The notes below the pieces were generated by a model. The model was given only the letters and a program-made list of their open reading frames with translations. It had not been told where the DNA came from and made no database searches. The translations under genes were made by a program, and so were the position numbers. A stretch of 64,000 bases of DNA from Actinophytocola sp036378875 (GTDB lineage: Bacteria; Actinomycetota; Actinomycetes; Mycobacteriales; Pseudonocardiaceae): the NCBI RefSeq assembly GCF_036378875.1, contig NZ_DASUVO010000023.1, forward strand, positions 1 through 64,000. The letters run 5' to 3'. The stretch's first letter is position 1, and every line of letters starts with the position of its first letter. Shown in pieces: positions 7,854 through 15,146 of this stretch.

Positions 7854-9446
7854 CTACTGGTAGCCGCGGATCTGGCAGAACGCCCGGCCCAGGTCGCCCT
7901 GCCGCGCGTCGAACAGTTCGCCGCCGGTCGTGGACGCCACCATCCGCATCTCCTGTTCGGCCGCCTCGCCGAACAGGATCGGGAACACCCGTACCTGTCG
8001 CGGCGCGGTCGGCACGAACGTCGTGAAGTCGTTCAGCGCCCGCCCGGTGTTGCTCTCCCCGTCGGTCATCAACACGATGCTCAGGAACCGGTCCTCCGCG
8101 CCACCGAACAACCCGTACGCCGCGACCAGGCTGTCGTACACGGCGGTGTCACCTGCCGTGGCCAACCCGTCGATCGCGGCGCGGATCTGGTCGCGGGACG
8201 CCTGCGGGGACTCCGCGGACACGGTGAACGTTCGCGGCGCGCCGGGTTCCGTGCTGAACGGCAGCAGGATCACCTCCTCGCGGCTGCGGAACCGGCAGTA
8301 CTGCCCGGAAAGCGAGGTGTCGACACCGGTCAACCCCGACAGCGCGGCCTTCAGCGCGGTGAGCCGCTCGCCTTCCATCGAGCCGGACACGTCGAGCACA
8401 TAGACCGTGCGCGCGGGTTTGCGCAGGCGGTCGAAGTAGGCGGTCAGCAGCGCGTCGATGGCGGCTCGGGTATCCGGGAACGGCAGCTCGACCAGTCCCC
8501 TCGGCGCGCGGTCCGGCAGCGGGACGCCGGCCACCGCCGACCGCCGCTGCGTCTTGTCCACAATGGACCGCTGGGTTGCCGGGGTGCGCAGGTGGTCGAC
8601 CAGCCTGCGGTACCCGGCACGCACGTCCTCGGAGGCGCCCGCGAGCAGGGTGAGTGGGTAGTCGGCGCTGACCACGCCGTCCTTCGGATACACCACGGTC
8701 AGTGGTTCGGACAGCCGGCCGGAGCGGTTCAGCGAGCGCAGCGACGCCTCGTAGCTCACCAGCCCGCCGAGCTTCTCGCCCGGTTCGGCGCCGGTGTCGC
8801 GGCGGACGAACGCCTCCGTGAGCCAGTCGGTGGAACCGGCGGTCACCTGTTGACCGGAGAAGAAGTCGATCAGCTGGGGCGAGATCCGGTCGATGGCGGC
8901 CGCGTCGAGCGCCCGGCCGCTCCCGTCGAGCGCGGCGGCGACCGCGACCAGCGCGGAGAACCCGGTGTTGGAGGCGGCCGGGTCGGTCATGGCGTAGGTG
9001 AGCCGGCCGTCCTCGGCCGCCGCCGCGATGTCCGACCAGGCAGGGGCCGTGCGGTCCCACCCCAGCTCCCGGGCGACCGGCGTGCGCACGCCGAGCACCA
9101 CGGGCGACCCCATGATCCGGGTGGCGGTGCCGAGCCGCCGCTTGGCCTCCGGCACCGTCTGCATGTACCGGGTCGAGGAGAACCACACCGCGTCGAACTG
9201 GCCATCGGCCTTGCCGCTCGCCACGGTGTCGGCGCCCTCCAGTGTGCCGGTGAACGTCATGGTCACGGTCACGCCGGTGGCCTTGGCGGCCTCGTCGAGG
9301 ATCGGCTTCATGTCCGCGAGCTCCGACCCGGCGAGCACCCGCAGGGTCACCGGTGGCCCCTGGACCGCGGGCGTGGTCTCGGGTTCGGCTTCGGTGCAAC
9401 CGCTCAGCAGCGCCACACCGAGGGCGGCGACGAGTAGACGTCTCAC
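7854..9446 (-). CDS. Lipoprotein with solute-binding domain fused to von Willebrand A domain
   Basis: 530-residue surface lipoprotein; lipobox LLSGC close to the N-terminus. Residues about 35-330 look like a type 2 periplasmic binding protein of the molybdate/SBP_bac_11 class (VTLRVLAGSELADMKPIL, then GSPVVLG, TDPAASNTGFSAL). Residues about 345-520 are a VWA domain with an intact MIDAS: DVSGS starting at D352 and TDGES further on. GTG 9446 overlaps the stop of the preceding gene (GTGA) and has GGGAGG 8 nt upstream; another in-frame GTG at 9455 is too close to that site. Last gene of the kinase-FHA-SBP-VWA operon. No ABC permease or ATPase is nearby, so it is more likely an extracytoplasmic sensor or adhesin-like effector than a transporter subunit; role inferred. 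Confidence 0.9.
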   Translation of the reverse strand: MRRLLVAALGVALLSGCTEAEPETTPAVQGPPVTLRVLAGSELADMKPILDEAAKATGVTVTMTFTGTLEGADTVASGKADGQFDAVWFSSTRYMQTVPEAKRRLGTATRIMGSPVVLGVRTPVARELGWDRTAPAWSDIAAAAEDGRLTYAMTDPAASNTGFSALVAVAAALDGSGRALDAAAIDRISPQLIDFFSGQQVTAGSTDWLTEAFVRRDTGAEPGEKLGGLVSYEASLRSLNRSGRLSEPLTVVYPKDGVVSADYPLTLLAGASEDVRAGYRRLVDHLRTPATQRSIVDKTQRRSAVAGVPLPDRAPRGLVELPFPDTRAAIDALLTAYFDRLRKPARTVYVLDVSGSMEGERLTALKAALSGLTGVDTSLSGQYCRFRSREEVILLPFSTEPGAPRTFTVSAESPQASRDQIRAAIDGLATAGDTAVYDSLVAAYGLFGGAEDRFLSIVLMTDGESNTGRALNDFTTFVPTAPRQVRVFPILFGEAAEQEMRMVASTTGGELFDARQGDLGRAFCQIRGYQ

Positions 9447-10543
9447 AGCGCGCACCTCCCGGCAGCCGGCGCGAGCGCGGCCAGCATGCTTTCCAGCACC
9501 TCGAAGGACGGCGACTCGACCACGTCCACCGGCCGGTCGGCGACCTTCTGCCCGGGCAACGGTTTCTCCGGGCGATAGCCGTGCTCGACGGCGAGCCGCA
9601 CGAGCTCCGGGTCGTCCCGCAACGCCTTCCCGACCGCGGCACCGTCCGGGGTGAGCGGGATCAGCGTGTGTCGCGAGTAGACGGTCGGGCGCGGGAACAG
9701 CATCACGTTGTCGTCGGTGAGCGGCGGTCTCGGCGCGCTGGTCACGTACTGTGCCTCGTACACCAGCGCCATCGGCGTGCGGCCCATGCCCTCGACGAGG
9801 TAGTTGTCGAACAGGACCTGGCTGGTCTCGGGCTTCTGCCCCTGGTCGAAGATCAGCCGGCACAGGTCGGGCAGCACCGTGGCCGTCCGCTCCTCTGTGG
9901 TGACGATCGCGCCGCCGTTCGCGACCTGCGCGGCGATCGACAGGTACATGATCGCGGAGTTGGAGTCCTGCGGGTCGGTGGTGGACAGCAGGACCGTCTT
10001 GTGGGCCGGGTAGACGGTGTTGCCCTCCAGCTCGTCCCAGGTCGTGCCGGCCCTGGCGAGGTCGAGCAGTGCGGCGATGTCGACCACGTCCTTGCCGTTC
10101 GCCGCCTTCTGTATGACACCCGCCCGGGTGAGCACGTCGGCGATGGGCCGGAAGGTCGCCACCACCATCGGTGTGGAGAACAGCGGAATCGGGTCACCGA
10201 CACCGAGGGAGTCCATGATCTTCTGGGCGGCGGGCGTGCTCGACGGGAACGCGAACGCGTAGCCGTGGTCGGAGTTGAGCGTGTCGAGCATGTCCCGCGA
10301 GCCACGGGAGTCGACCTCGACCGTGAAACCGAGGCAGGCGAGCCGGCCGGTCACTCGCTGGTCGTCGAAGAACGCCTCCTTCTCCGAGCCGATCACGCCG
10401 CGCACGGTGACCGGCGTCGCGCAGCCGTTCGCTTCGCTCTTCCCGCGCTGGGTGACGACGACCGCCGCCACGACGATCAGCACGACCCCGGCGACGAGCG
10501 CGATGATCCGCGCGCCCGTCCACCCCGCTTTCGATCTCGCCAT
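9443..10543 (-). CDS. Membrane-anchored solute-binding-like protein
   Basis: 366 residues. One N-terminal transmembrane helix (about residues 11-32, IIALVAGVVLIVVAAVVV) anchors an extracytoplasmic domain built like a type 2 periplasmic binding protein (VTVRGVIGSEKEAFF, SSTPAAQKIMDSLG, SNSAIMYLSIAAQVANGG). It resembles the binding half of the downstream lipoprotein, so the operon encodes two related binding domains, one on a helix and one on a lipid anchor. ATG 10543 overlaps the FHA stop (ATGA) and its own stop overlaps the next GTG: all translationally coupled. Ligand unknown. Confidence 0.88.
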   Translation of the reverse strand: MARSKAGWTGARIIALVAGVVLIVVAAVVVTQRGKSEANGCATPVTVRGVIGSEKEAFFDDQRVTGRLACLGFTVEVDSRGSRDMLDTLNSDHGYAFAFPSSTPAAQKIMDSLGVGDPIPLFSTPMVVATFRPIADVLTRAGVIQKAANGKDVVDIAALLDLARAGTTWDELEGNTVYPAHKTVLLSTTDPQDSNSAIMYLSIAAQVANGGAIVTTEERTATVLPDLCRLIFDQGQKPETSQVLFDNYLVEGMGRTPMALVYEAQYVTSAPRPPLTDDNVMLFPRPTVYSRHTLIPLTPDGAAVGKALRDDPELVRLAVEHGYRPEKPLPGQKVADRPVDVVESPSFEVLESMLAALAPAAGRCAL

Positions 10544-11337
10544 CAGTCACCGATGCCCGTCGTCAGAACCTTCAGGTCGTCGGGCAGCAGGGTGCCGGTG
10601 TCGACGAGCACCCGCTGCAGGTTCGCCTTGAGCGCCTCGGACGGCGCGGTCTCCCTCGTCAGGCGGTCGATCCCGGCCGCGGTGAGCCGCTGACGGACGC
10701 CGTCGACGACGTTCTCCGCCTTGCGGTCGGTCCATCCGCACTGGCCGGGCACGCCGTTCAGCACCTTGGCCGTCTCGTTCCAGGTGAGCGGCAGCGCCTG
10801 GTCCTCCCGGGTCAGAACGTCCCGGAACATCGCGACGAGCACCAGCCACTCGCGCCGGGTGAGCGGCAGCCGCAGGTTGCCGGTGTTCGTGTCGGGGCGG
10901 ACCGTGCCGCGCTGCCGGCACCCGTCGCTGACCAGCAGCTCCACCACGTGCAGCTGAGCACCCTGGATGTAGAGCGGGGTGTAGCCGGCGGGCACGAGCA
11001 CCTCCTGGGTCCGCAGGATGGGCGCGGTGTCCGGGATCCGGAGCGGCAGCGTGCCCCCATTGCGGAGCAACCACCGGGTTTCGGCGCCGTAGTCGACGCA
11101 GCGGAGCGTGGCGTGCTGGCGGCTCACGTAGGCGTCGTCGCGCCCGACGGCGACGTGCACGTCGGGGGTGTTCCGCCCGACGTGCAGCTCCCGCCCGGTG
11201 ATGGCCGCCGCCGCGTACCCGCCGTCGTCGCCGAGCACGAACAGCGTGCCGGCCGGCGCGGCGGCGCCCGCGAAGAGCGGTTCCTGCCGGACGAGGCTCG
11301 GAGTGAGGCGGCCGAGTGGATACATGCCCTGTGTCAT
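10543..11337 (-). CDS. FHA-domain protein of the kinase operon
   Basis: 264 residues from ATG 11337 (AGAAGG about 6 nt upstream). Residues about 35-110 form a forkhead-associated phosphothreonine-binding domain: GR in HVGRNTPDVHV, then SRQHATL, the conserved Ser-Arg-x-His core. The C-terminal half (LTRREWLVLVAMF, WNETAKVLNG, ENVVDGVRQRLTAAG) is helical and looks like a winged-helix-type segment, as in other FHA proteins co-encoded with kinases. It should read the phosphorylation state set by the adjacent kinase and pass it on, perhaps by binding DNA or the membrane partners. Stop overlaps the next ATG by 4 bp. Confidence 0.9.
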   Translation of the reverse strand: MTQGMYPLGRLTPSLVRQEPLFAGAAAPAGTLFVLGDDGGYAAAAITGRELHVGRNTPDVHVAVGRDDAYVSRQHATLRCVDYGAETRWLLRNGGTLPLRIPDTAPILRTQEVLVPAGYTPLYIQGAQLHVVELLVSDGCRQRGTVRPDTNTGNLRLPLTRREWLVLVAMFRDVLTREDQALPLTWNETAKVLNGVPGQCGWTDRKAENVVDGVRQRLTAAGIDRLTRETAPSEALKANLQRVLVDTGTLLPDDLKVLTTGIGD

Positions 11338-11379
11338 GGCGACCTTCTTGTGTGACACCGTTTTCTGATGGTTCCGACG

Positions 11380-12498
11380 CTACGGGCCGATCGGCGGGAA
11401 CCCTCCCGGGTTGATGGTCGGGTCGTCGGGACGCACGTGTGCCGGGCGGCGCGGACCCCACACGCCCAGCGCGACCAGCGATCCGCCCAGTGCGAGCAGT
11501 GGCAGGAGGATCCAGAACGTCGTCGCGTCGACCACGTTCAGCACGAGGAGCAGCAGGGCGAGCGACATCCCGGCCAACCCGGTGGCGGCGATCCGGGGCC
11601 CGTTGGACGCCGGCCCTGGAGACGGTGGCCGGTGGGACGGGCTGAGGTTGAGCAGCGGTGCCGGCAGGGGGGACGTCGACGGCGACGCGAGGGCGTTCCG
11701 CGCCGCGGCCCCCATCTCGGCCGCCGACTGCCAGCGGTCGTCGGGGTTCTTCGCCAGGCCCTTCGCCACCACGTCACGCAGCGCGACCGGCAGGTGGTCG
11801 GGCAGCGGCGGCGGGTCGCGCAGCACCTGGGCGGTCAGCACCGCCATGTCCTCGCCGTCGAAGGGCTTGCACCCGGCCAGGCACTCGAACAGCACCACGG
11901 CCAGTGAGTAGACGTCGGCCCGATGATCCGGGGTGACCTTGTCGCCGAGCCGTTCCGGCGCGATGTACGCGGGGGTGCCGACGAGTTGGTCCAGGCGGGT
12001 GACCGGCGACGCGCCGCTGGTGTCGATGGGTTGCGCGATGCCCCAGTCGAACAGCAGCACCTGCTCCTCGTCGCCGTCCGGCTCGACCATGATGTTCGAC
12101 GGCTTGACGTCGCGGTGGCGGAGTCCCTTCCGGTGTGCCGCGTCGAGCGCCGACGCCACCTGGCGCACAATGTTCACCGCACGTTCAGGTTCAATTGGGC
12201 CTTTATTCAGAATTGTCGCGAGGTCGGTGCCGTCCTCGATAAACGGCATGACGATGTACGGCCGCCCCTCGACCGAGAAATCCCACACCGGCAGGATGTG
12301 CGGATGCCGGATCTGCCCGGCGAGCTTGCATTCCCGGCGAAACCGTTCCTGCAGCTCAGGGTCGGTGAGCGCCTGCCTGGCCAGCAGTTTGATCGCGACC
12401 TCGCGGTCGTTGCGCGTGTCCAGCGCGAGCCACACCTCGCCCATACCGCCGCGCCCGATCAGCTGGGCGAGTTGATATGGGCCAACCAGATCGGTCAC
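11380..12498 (-). CDS. Eukaryotic-type Ser/Thr protein kinase with C-terminal membrane hairpin
   Basis: 372 residues. Kinase domain about 7-265: glycine loop GRGGMGEVW, K37 in VAIKLL, catalytic HRDVKPSN with D130, metal-binding DWG (151-153) in place of DFG, and GTPAYIAPE. A short Pro/Ser-rich linker is followed by two adjacent hydrophobic helices (about 305-350) and a short tail, so the kinase is membrane-bound but has no extracellular sensor domain. GTG 12498 has GAGGTG upstream. First gene of the operon with FHA, SBP and SBP-VWA proteins; sensing is probably supplied in trans by those two exported binding proteins. Confidence 0.95.
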   Translation of the reverse strand: MTDLVGPYQLAQLIGRGGMGEVWLALDTRNDREVAIKLLARQALTDPELQERFRRECKLAGQIRHPHILPVWDFSVEGRPYIVMPFIEDGTDLATILNKGPIEPERAVNIVRQVASALDAAHRKGLRHRDVKPSNIMVEPDGDEEQVLLFDWGIAQPIDTSGASPVTRLDQLVGTPAYIAPERLGDKVTPDHRADVYSLAVVLFECLAGCKPFDGEDMAVLTAQVLRDPPPLPDHLPVALRDVVAKGLAKNPDDRWQSAAEMGAAARNALASPSTSPLPAPLLNLSPSHRPPSPGPASNGPRIAATGLAGMSLALLLLVLNVVDATTFWILLPLLALGGSLVALGVWGPRRPAHVRPDDPTINPGGFPPIGP

Positions 12499-12829
12499 CG
12501 ATCACCTCATCGCATCCCACAGGTCAGGACGCCGAAATGGTACGCACCAGGCCACGGTCCCGGCCCCGGTCGGGAATTTCGGTAGCAATTCTTCATCATC
12601 ACCGAATTCGACCCTATCGACGTGGCGACGGGAGGGATCCCGCGCCGCGACCAGCGAGGCCGGGAGACTCGGTGGCTGGGTGGGCCTGCTCGGGTCTCGG
12701 GACGGTGTCGGCCCCGAGACCCGGGCGTCTCCGGTTTCGTGCGCTAGCTTTTACCGCCGCCGTCTCAACGTCGACCCCGGCAACGGTGTCTTGTAGAGCA
12801 TCGACACGTTTCTGGCGAAGGAGTCCCTC
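12499..12829. promoter_or_regulatory. Divergent intergenic region with hairpin (kinase operon / HAF gene)
   Basis: 330 bp without a supported gene. It must hold promoters for the kinase operon (left) and the HAF-repeat gene (right). An inverted repeat GGGTCTCGGG / CCCGAGACCC (12692-12701 and 12713-12722, 11-nt loop) stands out; no T tract follows, so it is more like an operator or RNA stem than a terminator. GAAGGAG precedes the ATG at 12830. Confidence 0.55.
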
Positions 12830-13849
12830 ATGGACCGTCGACTCGTCCGCACCCGGCGGCAGGTGCTCGTCGCGGCGGGCGCCGTTGCGCTGCTCGCGCC
12901 GCTGACGGCCGCGGCGGCTCAGGCGGACCAGCCGCCTCCGCCGGGCGTGGCCTGTCAGTCGATCCCGTTGCCGGTGCCCGCCGGGACATCGTCGGAGGTG
13001 ACCGGCGGTGATCCCACGGGCCGGTACCTGGTCGGCCACGTGCGCGAACCGAACGGGTCAAGCCGGGTCGGCGCGTTGTGGAACAACGGCCAGCACACCG
13101 CGATCGACGCCTCGTCGATCCCGAACGCTCAGATGGACTACCACGACGTCAACCGCCACGGTGTCGTCGTCGGCGAACGTATGACGGACCACCAGACCTT
13201 CCACACGGACGCGTTCACCTACCGTGACGGGAAGTTCACGTTCCTTCCCGCTCTTCGCCCCGGCGACTCGACCCAGGCGCTGGGCATCAACTCGCGGGGC
13301 GACGTGGTCGGCAACAGCAGCGGCGACGGCTGGACCCCGGTCGTGTGGCCGGCGAACCGGCCCGGCACCGTTCGGGTTCTCCCCATGCCCTCGGGACACC
13401 AGGGTGACGGCAAAGCCGTGGGTATCGACGAGGACGGCTCCGTGGTCGGCTACCTGTCGCCCTACCCGCCCGGCGCCCCCTACCTGTGGCCCGCCAAGGG
13501 CAAGCCCCGCCCGCTGTCGCTGCCGACGGGCAGCATCGGCGGCAACGCGGTCGCCATCCAGGCAGGCATGGTCGCCGGCAACGTCTACGACGCACCGACG
13601 TACGCGACCGTGCCGACCCTGTGGAACGCGCGCACCGGGAGCCTCACGCTGCACAAGAACGTGCAGGCCGGCGCCCTGTCGGTCAACCGCGACGGAACCA
13701 TCGGTGTTGGCGGCGCTCTCGTGCACGCCGACGGCCGCGTGTCGTCCGTCGGCGACGGAGCCATGGTGAACACGGTGGACGACAGGGGCGTCGCGGCCGG
13801 CGCGACCGCCCAGTTCAACGGCCAGGCGGTGCGCTGGATCGGCTGCTGA
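12830..13849 (+). CDS. Secreted HAF-repeat (propeller-like) protein
   Basis: 339 residues. Signal peptide with Arg-rich n-region (MDRRLVRTRRQVLVAAGAVA) and cleavage near AQA. The mature part contains the HAF-type repeats seen in actinobacterial extracellular proteins: INSRGDVVGN, IDEDGSVVGY, VNRHGVVVGE, VNRDGTIGVG, each following a short beta-rich segment. Ends in a lone Cys (WIGC). Likely a secreted repeat-fold protein of unknown ligand. Strong ribosome site GAAGGAG. Convergent with the membrane-tethered sensor gene, with a terminator hairpin between them. Confidence 0.88.
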   Translation: MDRRLVRTRRQVLVAAGAVALLAPLTAAAAQADQPPPPGVACQSIPLPVPAGTSSEVTGGDPTGRYLVGHVREPNGSSRVGALWNNGQHTAIDASSIPNAQMDYHDVNRHGVVVGERMTDHQTFHTDAFTYRDGKFTFLPALRPGDSTQALGINSRGDVVGNSSGDGWTPVVWPANRPGTVRVLPMPSGHQGDGKAVGIDEDGSVVGYLSPYPPGAPYLWPAKGKPRPLSLPTGSIGGNAVAIQAGMVAGNVYDAPTYATVPTLWNARTGSLTLHKNVQAGALSVNRDGTIGVGGALVHADGRVSSVGDGAMVNTVDDRGVAAGATAQFNGQAVRWIGC

Positions 13850-13858
13850 CACGGTGCC

Positions 13859-13889
13859 GCGCGTGTGGCTCGCACCTGGCCACACGCGC
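13859..13889. terminator. Bidirectional terminator hairpin between convergent genes
   Basis: Ten-bp perfect stem GCGCGTGTGG / CCACACGCGC with an 11-nt loop, between the stop codons of the HAF gene (13849) and the sensor gene (13897). No T tract, as is usual for actinobacterial terminators. Confidence 0.7.
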
Positions 13890-13896
13890 CGTCACC

Positions 13897-14973
13897 TCAG
13901 GTGGCCTCGTGGATTTCAGCCGGAAGGATGACCCGCTTGGGGACGTCGCTTCCGCGCCGCATCTTCTGCAGGAAGTCGACGATGCTGACCGCGAGGCGGT
14001 GGGTGTCCTGGACGACGGTCGCCCGCAGAGGACTGTCGGCGGTGTCGATCAGTGTCGTGGCTTCCAGCACACCGTCCACACCAACGACCAGCGTCTCCTT
14101 CGTGGCGGGAAGCGATGCCGACCTGAGGGCGTCCACGGCCCCCAGGGCCATCTCGTCGTTGGTGCAGAAGATGGCGGCCAAACATTGCCCGGCGTCGAGT
14201 TGCCGGACATGAGTGCGCACGGCCGCGTAGGAGCGAGATCGGGTGAACTCGCACCGGTCGTCGATGGTCACCGCCACATTTTCCAGCCCGGCACGCAACG
14301 CTTGTTCACAGCGCTCTTGTCGGGCCGCGTGTTCACGACTGGCGACAATGAGGACGCGCGGGTGTTCCCTACCACGTAGCCTTTCGACCAACCATCTGCC
14401 GGCCAACTCACCGATTTCTCCGGTGTCATATCCGACGAACGCGGTGTTCGGCGGGTATTCCACCTCCTTCTCGAACGGCTCGCAGTCGGTGAACACGACT
14501 GGCAGCCGCGAGCGTCGAGAGAACGTGAGAAGGTCCTCGCGGCTGCGGTTCGCCTCGGTGACGACGACCACCCCGCCGAGGTAGTCGCGGCGCCTGCTCA
14601 GAAGCCGGTTCAGGTGGTGGGACTGGGCGGAGGCGTCGTAGTCCCGGTCAGGCACCTTGAGCACGAGGTCGATCCCGTCGCGGTCCAACGCGCTGTGCAG
14701 GCGCTGCACGAACGCGGCTATGTGATATTTCTGACTGAAAGCCGAAGTGACCAGGAAAGCTCTGGATTGTTTACGAACACGATAGTATGTCGAGGTCGCG
14801 AGCCACGTCGCGGTCGCGCTGCCGGCAAACGTCAGGACCAGCCATAGCAACCCGATGCTGTCGGTGATGCCACCCCGGAACGCATTCAAGATCGCAGCGA
14901 GGATCAGGCCGCTGGCCACTGAGGTCGTCACGGTGAACCGCACCGGCGTTCGATCCCGATCAAGCCACGCCAT
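13897..14973 (-). CDS. Membrane-tethered LacI/RbsB-type substrate-binding protein
   Basis: 358 residues from ATG 14973 (GGGAG 6-7 nt upstream; GTG 14979 also in frame). Two hydrophobic helices at about residues 13-32 and 39-62 are followed by YYRVRKQSR and then a complete type 1 periplasmic binding domain: GGVVVVTEANRSREDL, the hinge-like FVGYDTGEIGELAGRWLVERL, LIVASREH, AIFCTNDEMALGAVDAL, VVGVDG. No helix-turn-helix and no signal cleavage site. The strongly basic stretch after helix 2 predicts that the binding domain faces the cytoplasm. No ABC transporter is adjacent. Probably a cytoplasmic sugar or small-molecule sensor on the membrane; function not known. Confidence 0.88.
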   Translation of the reverse strand: MAWLDRDRTPVRFTVTTSVASGLILAAILNAFRGGITDSIGLLWLVLTFAGSATATWLATSTYYRVRKQSRAFLVTSAFSQKYHIAAFVQRLHSALDRDGIDLVLKVPDRDYDASAQSHHLNRLLSRRRDYLGGVVVVTEANRSREDLLTFSRRSRLPVVFTDCEPFEKEVEYPPNTAFVGYDTGEIGELAGRWLVERLRGREHPRVLIVASREHAARQERCEQALRAGLENVAVTIDDRCEFTRSRSYAAVRTHVRQLDAGQCLAAIFCTNDEMALGAVDALRSASLPATKETLVVGVDGVLEATTLIDTADSPLRATVVQDTHRLAVSIVDFLQKMRRGSDVPKRVILPAEIHEAT

Positions 14974-15146
14974 CGACACTCCCTGTGGGATTCTTGGTCA
15001 TCCTGGACGATATTCAGACGAATATGACACAGGCGGTAGAAGACAGTACAAACTCCTGCCATCCCGCTGACCGGGTATTCGACATCCGACGCGGCCCGGC
15101 CAGGCCGTGCGCTGGAGCGGCCGCGCAACCGTGAGAGCCTGTCGGC

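Noticed and set aside
7854..10543. ABC importer for molybdate or a similar oxyanion
   Set aside because: Two solute-binding-type proteins are present, but no permease or ATPase lies in the operon and the neighbours are a kinase and an FHA protein.
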